The notes beneath the pieces are model-generated. The model was not told where the DNA came from. It saw only the letters and a list, made by a program, of their open reading frames with translations, and ran no database searches. A stretch of DNA of 12,970 bases, taken from Candidatus Woesearchaeota archaeon (GTDB lineage: Archaea > Nanobdellota > Nanobdellia > Woesearchaeales > WJKL01). The position numbers and the translations under genes are program-made. Positions 1 to 4,671 of the stretch are shown here, piece by piece. The first letter of the stretch is position 1. Each line of letters begins with the position of its first letter. The stretch spans positions 1 through 12,970 of the forward strand of contig WJKL01000053.1 in the NCBI GenBank assembly GCA_014729145.1. Reading direction: 5' to 3'.

Positions 1-717
1 AAAACAAAAGAGCTGAGGAAATTCATGAAAAAAGCTGCAGAAATTTTTGAAAATATAACAGACAAAAGCATAGAAAGAAAGCCTGTAGTTGTGATGAACG
101 GGGAAATATTTGTAAGGTGTCATGAGATGGCAAATCAGGCATCTATAAGGCTTCTTGAAAAATATGGGTTAGAGGTTATACTTGGGATGCCCAGCCAGTG
201 GCTTGAATATGTAAACAAAGACAGCATAGAAAAATATAAAGAAAGAAATGACTGGAAAGGATATATTGCTTCTGTCCTGAAAGGCAAGTATATGAAAAGG
301 TTGAATGAAAGATTATATGCTCCTGTTTCAAATTTTTTAGAGGGAAGAAAACCTCATGACCCAAAATCAATGATAAATAATGCCCAGAAAGAACTTATCT
401 ATGAAAAAAGGGTTGGCGGAGAAAGCGTCCTGTCTATCAGCGAGACATATCTTTTTTCTAAAGGAAAACTAAAAGATATCTGCGGAATATATCATGTCGG
501 ACCTTTTGGATGCATGCAGGAAACACTTGCAACCTCAAAGATTCAATCTATAATACAGAACAGAAGATTGAAGGCAAAAACAAAGAACGAAAAGATAATA
601 CCTTTTATGGATGCTGTTTTTGGAGAATCTGAGCTTCCCAACCTGGAAGCTGAAATAGCTGCTTTTGCTGAAAAATGTTATCTGAAGAAAGAGATGAACA
701 AAAAAAATTCTAAATAA
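1..717 (+). CDS. Acyl-CoA dehydratase activase-related protein, C-terminal part (5' end outside window)
   Basis: The reading frame is open from base 1, and the first ATG (25) has no obvious ribosome-binding site, so I read this as the 3' part of a longer gene. About 238 residues are visible. Counting from that ATG, the block around residues 22-60 (GEIFVRCHEMANQ, then LEKYGLEV, then PSQWLEYV) matches the pattern I know from the C-terminal DUF2229-type region of proteins related to 2-hydroxyglutaryl-CoA dehydratase activases. A later GPFGCMQETLA motif carries the cysteine expected in that region, followed by IPF and a degenerate acidic stretch. These proteins belong to the BadF/HgdC superfamily and are thought to be iron-sulphur ATP-dependent activators, but their role in archaea is mostly undefined. 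The gene converges on the aEF1B gene with 27 bp between stops. The family call is fairly secure; a specific substrate cannot be given. Confidence 0.7.
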   Translation, partial: KTKELRKFMKKAAEIFENITDKSIERKPVVVMNGEIFVRCHEMANQASIRLLEKYGLEVILGMPSQWLEYVNKDSIEKYKERNDWKGYIASVLKGKYMKRLNERLYAPVSNFLEGRKPHDPKSMINNAQKELIYEKRVGGESVLSISETYLFSKGKLKDICGIYHVGPFGCMQETLATSKIQSIIQNRRLKAKTKNEKIIPFMDAVFGESELPNLEAEIAAFAEKCYLKKEMNKKNSK

Positions 718-744
718 TGGTTTATATTATCTAATATATTTTCT

Positions 745-1023
745 CTAACCAACAGCTCTCCTGACATCAGAAACTTCCACTGACTGGACCCCTTTGATGT
801 CTCCGACTGCATCTTCTATTGGTTCTGTAGAGCCTTTGTCCTCAGGCATAACAAATATTATCTTCAATGATTTTAAGCCGAATGCTACTGGTACTTTTTC
901 TGATTTTACCTCTCCTTCTCCTGCAAAATCAATGATCTTCTTTTTTGCATCGGCCTCTATCTTGTTGAGATCTTCTTCAGGAGACCCAGGCATTATCTTT
1001 AATGTTACAACAACGTTTGCCAT
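745..1023 (-). CDS. ef1b: Translation elongation factor 1-beta (aEF1B)
   Basis: This 92-residue protein matches the small archaeal EF-1 beta family in length and sequence. It begins with a beta strand (VVVTLKIMP), contains the central FGLKSLKIIFVMPEDKG region, and ends with the diagnostic GVQSVEVSDVRRA tail. The family is the guanine-nucleotide exchange factor for elongation factor 1-alpha and works in the cytosol during translation. The ATG start is supported by a Shine-Dalgarno sequence (AGAGGT, minus strand, around 1031-1036) about 8 nt upstream. The gene lies 14 nt downstream of a zinc-ribbon gene on the same strand, a pairing typical of archaea, and both are probably transcribed from the promoter near 1236. 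The stop codon is TAG. Nothing appears broken. Confidence 0.95.
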   Translation of the reverse strand: MANVVVTLKIMPGSPEEDLNKIEADAKKKIIDFAGEGEVKSEKVPVAFGLKSLKIIFVMPEDKGSTEPIEDAVGDIKGVQSVEVSDVRRAVG

Positions 1024-1037
1024 TTTATATTACCTCT

Positions 1038-1208
1038 TTAATTAGGTCCTGTAAAACCGCATTCAGGGCAGGTATATTTTGCAACGATTTCTCTGCAGTG
1101 CTTGCAACGGACAATTGTGGATTTTCCGCATGCAGGACATTTGAATGTAGCTGAACCTGGTTTATTTGTTATTCTTTTCTTGCATGAATTGCATGTTAAT
1201 TTTTCCAT
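1038..1208 (-). CDS. Small zinc-ribbon RNA-binding/translation protein (HVO_2753-like)
   Basis: I translated this 56-residue gene by hand from ATG 1208-1206 to TAA 1040-1038. It carries four CxxC knuckles: C6/C9, C24/C27, C35/C38 and C47/C50. That spacing and length fit the archaeal family annotated as Zn-ribbon RNA-binding protein involved in translation (COG2888), which commonly precedes aEF1B. The two pairs of knuckles should bind two zinc ions. The exact molecular role is unknown; its place as first gene of a two-gene operon with aEF1B supports a translation-linked job. A TATA-like box about 25 nt upstream of the ATG suggests a leaderless or nearly leaderless transcript. Confidence 0.9.
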   Translation of the reverse strand: MEKLTCNSCKKRITNKPGSATFKCPACGKSTIVRCKHCREIVAKYTCPECGFTGPN

Positions 1209-1230
1209 AGTAAGATGTAATGTTAATAAG

Positions 1231-1240
1231 ATATTTAAAA
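1231..1240 (-). promoter_or_regulatory. TATA box of the zinc-ribbon/aEF1B operon
   Basis: On the minus strand this reads TTTTAAATAT, close to the archaeal box A consensus. Its centre is about 28 nt upstream of the zinc-ribbon ATG at 1208, so transcription would begin at or just before the start codon. The MITE-like element begins only 16 bp further upstream, and its left direct-repeat copy lies 7 bp upstream of the box. Confidence 0.6.
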
Positions 1241-1246
1241 ATGTTA

Positions 1247-1255
1247 CTGTTTCTA
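1247..1255 (+). repeat. Left flanking direct repeat (putative target-site duplication)
   Basis: CTGTTTCTA occurs here and again at 1422-1430, exactly abutting the two ends of an inverted-repeat element. This is the signature of a duplicated target site. The tract is one base longer than the 8 bp common in some families; the true duplication could be 8 or 9 bp. Confidence 0.65.
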
Positions 1256-1421
1256 GGCTAAGTCAACTCTGTTGAGTTGTGCAAGATCAAGCTCTACTCC
1301 AATTTTGCTCGCTAAAAAAAATGCTCACAAAATCTTCGTCTGGCCATGCCATCAATGCTATGCATTGAATGACATTGATGGCACAGACGGTCTTGACTTG
1401 CACAACAAAGTTGACAGTGCC
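1256..1421. mobile_element. MITE-like non-autonomous element (166 bp) with terminal inverted repeats
   Basis: The element begins GGCTAAGTCAAC and its other end, read on the opposite strand, begins GGCACTGTCAAC. The inverted repeats continue as CTCTGTTG against CTTTGTTG and then share TGCAAG, giving imperfect arms at 1256-1285 and 1397-1421 with a 4-5 nt insertion in the left arm. Pairing extends inward (TCAAG with CTTGA). The centre holds a second hairpin: CGTCTG (1337-1342) with CAGACG (1384-1389), and TGCCATCAATG (1347-1357) perfectly with CATTGATGGCA (1373-1383). No plausible coding sequence fits inside. Identical 9-bp direct repeats flank it. Known family features: 8-9 bp duplications and GGC-type ends occur in several insertion-sequence families, IS1595 and IS1 among them, so assignment is open. 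The alternative is a structured non-coding RNA. Confidence 0.6.
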
Positions 1422-1430
1422 CTGTTTCTA
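1422..1430 (+). repeat. Right flanking direct repeat (putative target-site duplication)
   Basis: This is the second copy of CTGTTTCTA, identical to 1247-1255. It ends 4 bp before the stop codon of rtcA on the minus strand, so the element appears to have inserted just beyond the 3' end of rtcA without damaging it. Confidence 0.65.
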
Positions 1431-1434
1431 AAGG

Positions 1435-2481
1435 TTAGACAGAAATTATGTTATTTTTTTCGTCTAGATTGAATTTTTTATCGAGGAACTGCTCGCAGAC
1501 CCAAATATTTGTCTTTGTGTGGTTTGTTATCTTTGAAACTTTTATTTTCCCGCCTGCTAAAGCAAGAAAAGGTATCAGATTGTCTGCAGTGTGATGATCA
1601 ACCGGAGCATCTGATTCTATCTCTTTGATCAATTTGTTTGCAGCTTCTCTGCCTACTTTTTCTGATTTTTTTCCTTTTTCTCCTAATGCATCTGCTCCCA
1701 ATATAATGGGGTCTTTTACATCAATCTCATCTTTATCTTTGGAGAATACTGCCCATAAAGCAATCCCTGATCCAGGAGACAAGGTATCTGCGTATTCTGC
1801 CCTTATATCAATAGGGACATCGAATCTTGAAAGCAAAACTTTTGCTGACTTTGCTGTTCTTTCAGCAACCTCTGCATGCTGAAGTTTTTTAGAGGCATGA
1901 GATATTCCTTTTATCTTTATCAGATTTTCCTGATCCAGCCTGTTAAATTTTGGAAATTCCTTCTTTTCGAGAGGTTTTATCTTCAGGATTATCTTTCCTC
2001 CGCCTTTTGGATAGTATCCTCTTTTTTCAAGTTTTATATCTATAGATTCTGTGAATTTTTTTATCTGAGGTATTAAAACATTAGCCAAGAAATCATAAGG
2101 CATTGCCCATTTTCCAGAGGTTCCCCCTTTTATCTTTAATATTATTTTATCATCTGCTAATATGCATGGAAGCAGAAGAGACTGAAGCAGAAGAGATATA
2201 GAACCTGCTGTTCCTATATCAATAGTTAATGTCTGAGGTTTAATCTTTCCAGGAGTGAAATTTAGTATCTCTGAGCCTATAATATTATATCTAGATTTTG
2301 CGTCTGCCAGTTTTTCAAGGGAATCTACACATTTGATATGCTGCGCTTTTAAACCTGAAACCTTTCTTCCGTGTCTTATATTTTTTGCCTCAAACGGCTT
2401 CCCAGTTATGGTTGATAATGCCAAAGCTGTCCTGATTATCTGTCCTCCGCCTTCTCCATGGCTTGCATCTATTTTTATCAT
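1435..2481 (-). CDS. rtcA: RNA 3'-terminal phosphate cyclase
   Basis: This 348-residue protein has the usual length of archaeal RtcA. The family converts an RNA 3'-phosphate to a 2',3'-cyclic phosphate using ATP through an enzyme-AMP intermediate on histidine. Visible signatures are the N-terminal HGEGGGQIIRTALALS block (residues 8-23), the RGYYPKGGG block near residues 154-162, and DHHTADNLIPFLAL near residue 297, whose H-x-A-D contains the expected adenylylated histidine. It is cytosolic and acts in RNA repair or processing. The ATG at 2481 fits a TATA box about 28 nt upstream, giving a leaderless message. It is divergent from the tRNA gene, and its 3' end abuts the MITE-like element. An A8 tract at 1314-1321 inside that element would be a T run in the rtcA transcript and could end it. 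Confidence 0.95.
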   Translation of the reverse strand: MIKIDASHGEGGGQIIRTALALSTITGKPFEAKNIRHGRKVSGLKAQHIKCVDSLEKLADAKSRYNIIGSEILNFTPGKIKPQTLTIDIGTAGSISLLLQSLLLPCILADDKIILKIKGGTSGKWAMPYDFLANVLIPQIKKFTESIDIKLEKRGYYPKGGGKIILKIKPLEKKEFPKFNRLDQENLIKIKGISHASKKLQHAEVAERTAKSAKVLLSRFDVPIDIRAEYADTLSPGSGIALWAVFSKDKDEIDVKDPIILGADALGEKGKKSEKVGREAANKLIKEIESDAPVDHHTADNLIPFLALAGGKIKVSKITNHTKTNIWVCEQFLDKKFNLDEKNNIISV

Positions 2482-2493
2482 ATAGTAGGAATA

Positions 2494-2503
2494 TTTATAA
2501 ATA
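2494..2503 (+). promoter_or_regulatory. TATA box of the tRNA gene
   Basis: TTTATAAATA is an excellent archaeal box A. Its centre lies about 28 nt upstream of the first base of the tRNA at 2527, as expected for direct initiation at or a few bases before the 5' end. It is interleaved with the rtcA promoter. Confidence 0.65.
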
Positions 2504-2504
2504 G

Positions 2505-2512
2505 TATATAAA
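2505..2512 (-). promoter_or_regulatory. TATA box of rtcA
   Basis: On the minus strand this reads TTTATATA, centred about 28 nt upstream of the rtcA ATG at 2481, consistent with a leaderless transcript. Only one base separates it from the plus-strand box of the tRNA, so the two divergent promoters share the same 19-bp region and may compete. Confidence 0.6.
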
Positions 2513-2526
2513 TTTACTTACCATAA

Positions 2527-2667
2527 GGGGATGTAGTATAACCTGGCTAGAAATGATTTAATTCACTACAGTGGGTGGCTCCAGTCATGGAGCGATGAGT
2601 CGAAAGACGATGAATTATACGTCATGGGATACACCACCAGATCTGGGTTCGAATCCCAGCATCCCCA
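2527..2667 (+). tRNA. Intron-containing tRNA, probably tRNA-Trp(CCA)
   Basis: The ends are clear. Acceptor strands GGGGATG (2527-2533) and CATCCCC (2660-2666) pair fully and are followed by discriminator A2667. The T arm is CTGGG/TTCGAAT/CCCAG (2643-2659). TA then GTAT and AACCTGGCTA (2534-2549) give positions 8-9, the 5' D strand and a standard D loop with GG. The best anticodon arm pairs GGTGG (2574-2578) with CCACC (2634-2638). Its loop begins CTCCAG (2579-2584) and would be completed by A2633, giving anticodon CCA for tryptophan with T33 and a purine at 37. That implies a canonical 37/38 intron of about 48 nt (2585-2632). The remaining 2550-2573 is about 19 nt too long and gives no in-register partner for GTAT, so a second intron or unusual D arm is likely. 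I could not draw a textbook bulge-helix-bulge at either site. The isotype is less certain than the tRNA call. Confidence 0.82.
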
Positions 2668-2673
2668 TTTTTT
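2668..2673 (+). terminator. Poly-T terminator of the tRNA gene
   Basis: Six T residues directly follow the discriminator base, then CTTT. Short T runs of this type are the usual archaeal terminators of tRNA genes. Confidence 0.65.
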
Positions 2674-2700
2674 CTTTGGATTAAATATATTTTGAAAAAA

Positions 2701-2710
2701 TTTATAAAAA
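2701..2710 (+). promoter_or_regulatory. Orphan TATA-like sequence
   Basis: TTTATAAAAA resembles box A, but the region it would transcribe (about 2730 onward) has no clear gene of its own. It might be an upstream alternative promoter for the beta-rich protein gene. With an AT-rich background a chance match is quite possible. Confidence 0.3.
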
Positions 2711-2790
2711 ACAGATTTAGAGAAGGTTGATATCCAAAAAAAGGGTTCTTGATAGATTTACTATTTGATAATGCTCAAAAAACCGTAAGG

Positions 2791-2800
2791 TTTATATATA
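2791..2800 (+). promoter_or_regulatory. TATA box of the beta-rich exported protein gene
   Basis: TTTATATATA preceded by the purine-containing GTAAGG resembles a BRE plus TATA box. Initiation near 2822 would leave a leader of roughly 23 nt containing GAGG (2833-2836) about 8 nt before ATG 2845. This places the promoter inside the longest possible open frame (TTG at 2749) and is the main reason for choosing the downstream start. Confidence 0.65.
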
Positions 2801-2805
2801 ACCAC

Positions 2806-2820
2806 TACTACCATGTAGTA
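2806..2820. promoter_or_regulatory. Palindrome between TATA box and start site, candidate operator
   Basis: TACTAC, loop CAT, GTAGTA is a perfect 6-bp inverted repeat located 5 bp downstream of the TATA box and just upstream of the expected transcription start. Archaeal repressors often bind there to block RNA polymerase recruitment. If transcription starts earlier it would instead form an RNA hairpin. Function is inferred only from position. Confidence 0.35.
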
Positions 2821-2844
2821 ATTACAACTCATGAGGCAGTAAAA

Positions 2845-3768
2845 ATGAAAAATAAATTAACAGATTTGGTAAAAAAGTCATGTTCTACAGTAAAAGATAC
2901 AACAAAGAATATTGGAAGGTATGCATTAATTACAGCACCTGCTTGGCTTCCATTTTTGGCAAATGAAAGTGTCCATGCTGAAGGGCCAGCTCAAAGAGAA
3001 ACAATGCAGGAAGCAGAATCACCTGACTTTTTTACAGATGGTTTTGATCTTTTAGCTAAAGTACAAGCAGTTGGAGCAGAAGATTACAATGCTTTGAATG
3101 CTTCTGCTAAAATAAGCAGCAGACCACTTGGTTTTTTTGCATATAATACAAGAGGAACACAAGATACTGAAAGCTTAGGAAAAGTTGATTTTAATGAAAA
3201 AGGATATCAAGTTTCTGGTTATCATATTTTTGAATGTGACTGGGGAAAGATAAATACTTCATTAAAATTAGGACAAGGCACAACAGACTTTGACAATTAT
3301 CCAATAGATAATGTAGAGGTTGACAAATGGGGGCTTGGCGCTAAATTTATAGGAAATGACTGGAAAGGGTATGCAAGCTATAATCAAGGTGATGGAGAAT
3401 TTGAATATGGCGGAGATAAAGACTACAAAGAAAGCGCACTTACATTAGGATTCAAACATTTTTTTAATGATTTTTATGGAGGTATTGATTTTGATCAGCT
3501 TAAAACAGACCATGAATCAATAGGAGATTCAAGAAAAGATATAATTTCTGTATATGGGGGATATCTAGGAGAAGATTATGATCTGTTAGTTGGAATATAC
3601 AATGAAAATGAAAAGGGATTTGACGAAAAAACAGAAAATCATCTTGGACTAGAGGTCAGATTCACAAAAATATTCAATAATCATTGGGGCATTGGATTAG
3701 AAGGATTCTACCAAGACGAAGAAGGTATTGGGGGAAGATTCAAAGCTCTTTACAGAAGAAAATTTTAA
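2845..3768 (+). CDS. Exported beta-rich protein resembling a beta barrel; unknown function
   Basis: I do not recognise a family. The 307-residue protein begins with a basic segment and a hydrophobic stretch (residues about 23-40, RYALITAPAWLPFLA), followed by ESVHA-EG, which looks like a signal-peptide cleavage region. Residues about 85-307 form roughly twelve alternating, aromatic-rich strands separated by short turns containing G, D and N (for example GYQVSGYHIF, WGLGAKFI, DIISVYGGYLG, HWGIGLEGFYQ), ending RRKF with a terminal phenylalanine. This looks like a bacterial outer-membrane barrel, yet the surrounding genes are archaeal. It could also be an extracellular beta-propeller or sandwich. 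The start at 2845 is preferred over TTG 2749 because a TATA box and GAGG lie between them. A signal-anchored protein gene follows after 17 nt, so the two are probably co-transcribed. N-A-S and N-T-S sequons occur in the mature part. Confidence 0.75.
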   Translation: MKNKLTDLVKKSCSTVKDTTKNIGRYALITAPAWLPFLANESVHAEGPAQRETMQEAESPDFFTDGFDLLAKVQAVGAEDYNALNASAKISSRPLGFFAYNTRGTQDTESLGKVDFNEKGYQVSGYHIFECDWGKINTSLKLGQGTTDFDNYPIDNVEVDKWGLGAKFIGNDWKGYASYNQGDGEFEYGGDKDYKESALTLGFKHFFNDFYGGIDFDQLKTDHESIGDSRKDIISVYGGYLGEDYDLLVGIYNENEKGFDEKTENHLGLEVRFTKIFNNHWGIGLEGFYQDEEGIGGRFKALYRRKF

Positions 3769-3771
3769 TTT

Positions 3772-3778
3772 GGAGGAG
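3772..3778 (+). promoter_or_regulatory. Strong ribosome-binding site for the signal-anchored protein
   Basis: GGAGGAG lies 7 nt before ATG 3786, in the short gap after the upstream stop. It supports this start and indicates translation from a shared transcript. Confidence 0.7.
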
Positions 3779-3785
3779 ATAAAAA

Positions 3786-4619
3786 ATGGTCAATAAAAAA
3801 ATTTTAGGATGGGCTGGCAGTGCCACACTTGTAGGATTAACTGCTGCAGCTGCTTTAATGTATGCTGGAAATGGTGAAGAAGGAAAAAAAATTAACAAAC
3901 CAGCAGTTACAAAAGAGATTAATGAAGAAAAAACAGAAACAAAAGCAAAGGTTGATGAAACTGAAAGCAATATAGAAAAACTTATCGCAGAAGCAGGATA
4001 CAAAGATATAGTATTTACAATCAATGATTATGTAAAAGAAGGATATATCACTGAAGATGCATTAAAATCCATCAAAGAAAGAATTGATGAAATCAAAGGA
4101 CATCCTTCAATTGCAGATGGTATTGTAAATGAAGATGCACAAAAATACATAGACAATATGAAAAATTTGTATACTTCATTAGAAAAAGATTTCTATCAGA
4201 ATGCAGAAGTAGAATTAGGAATAATGATACATCTTAATTATGATGGAAAAGAAGAAGGAATTGGATCAGAGAAAGGAAACAGAATATCAATCAATGGAGT
4301 GAAATTAAAAGATTTAAAAGAAGCTTTAGAAGAGAAAGATTACAAAGCAATACTTGAAAATAGTCTTGAAGAGATGCCTGAAGTACGCAGAACAAGAGAT
4401 ATGCCTGGAATAACTATAACATTTGAAGAACTTGTTAAACTTTCTGAAAAAGGAGAATATACTTCAGAATCAAGAGACTTTAATAAAAAATATCTTTCAA
4501 ATCTTAAAGACGGTAATAATGGAAATTATGAGATGATTTCAGCAACTTCAACTGTAATTGGGGAACCAACAAGAAAATTGATGGAAGGATATCTAAAAAC
4601 TCTAGCTAAGAAAGAATAA
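3786..4619 (+). CDS. Signal-anchored mostly helical extracytoplasmic protein, unknown function
   Basis: This 277-residue protein is not one I recognise. Residues 3-27 (KKILGWAGSATLVGLTAAAA) form an N-terminal signal or membrane anchor with no obvious AxA cleavage site, so it may stay tethered to the membrane. A lysine/glutamate-rich linker (residues about 30-60) follows, then largely helical segments (about 60-140) and a mixed C-terminal part with a short beta motif (EVELGIMIHLNYDG) and GITITFEELVKLSEKGEY. No catalytic motif stands out. It contains no N-x-S/T sequon and no cysteine lipobox. It follows the beta-rich protein by 17 nt, suggesting the two act together at the cell surface. T-rich DNA after the stop probably ends this two-gene transcript. 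Confidence 0.8.
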   Translation: MVNKKILGWAGSATLVGLTAAAALMYAGNGEEGKKINKPAVTKEINEEKTETKAKVDETESNIEKLIAEAGYKDIVFTINDYVKEGYITEDALKSIKERIDEIKGHPSIADGIVNEDAQKYIDNMKNLYTSLEKDFYQNAEVELGIMIHLNYDGKEEGIGSEKGNRISINGVKLKDLKEALEEKDYKAILENSLEEMPEVRRTRDMPGITITFEELVKLSEKGEYTSESRDFNKKYLSNLKDGNNGNYEMISATSTVIGEPTRKLMEGYLKTLAKKE

Positions 4620-4622
4620 AAA

Positions 4623-4640
4623 TTTTGTTTTTGTTTTTTT
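4623..4640 (+). terminator. Poly-T terminator after the beta-rich/anchored protein pair
   Basis: The run T4-G-T5-G-T7 begins 4 nt after the stop codon of the anchored protein. T-rich tracts of this kind are standard archaeal termination signals. Transcription may still leak into the next gene, for which I see no clear TATA box in the 52-nt gap. Confidence 0.6.
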
Positions 4641-4671
4641 ATCTTAAACAATTAAAAAACAAGGGAAGAAA

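Noticed and set aside
794..1045. Plus-strand open frame opposite aEF1B
   Set aside because: It is the reverse shadow of a clearly conserved aEF1B gene, rich in serine and phenylalanine as antisense frames are.
1256..1421. SRP RNA or RNase P RNA gene
   Set aside because: The region is too short and lacks the conserved helix 8 loop of SRP RNA and the conserved core segments of RNase P RNA.
1272..1472. Plus-strand open frame across the inverted-repeat element
   Set aside because: It starts with TTG inside the terminal repeat, has low-complexity product, runs into the 3' end of rtcA on the other strand, and has no ribosome-binding site.
2585..2632. Box C/D guide RNA inside the tRNA intron, as in some euryarchaeal tRNA-Trp introns
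   Set aside because: GATGA sequences resembling box C occur at 2594 and 2609, but I find no CTGA box D, so a functional guide cannot be supported.
2527..2667. Circularly permuted tRNA gene
   Set aside because: The ATAC next to CCACC suggested a rearranged order, but both acceptor strands are at the normal ends and GGTGG-CTCCAG precedes CCACC in the correct order for a tryptophan tRNA, so an intron explanation is simpler.
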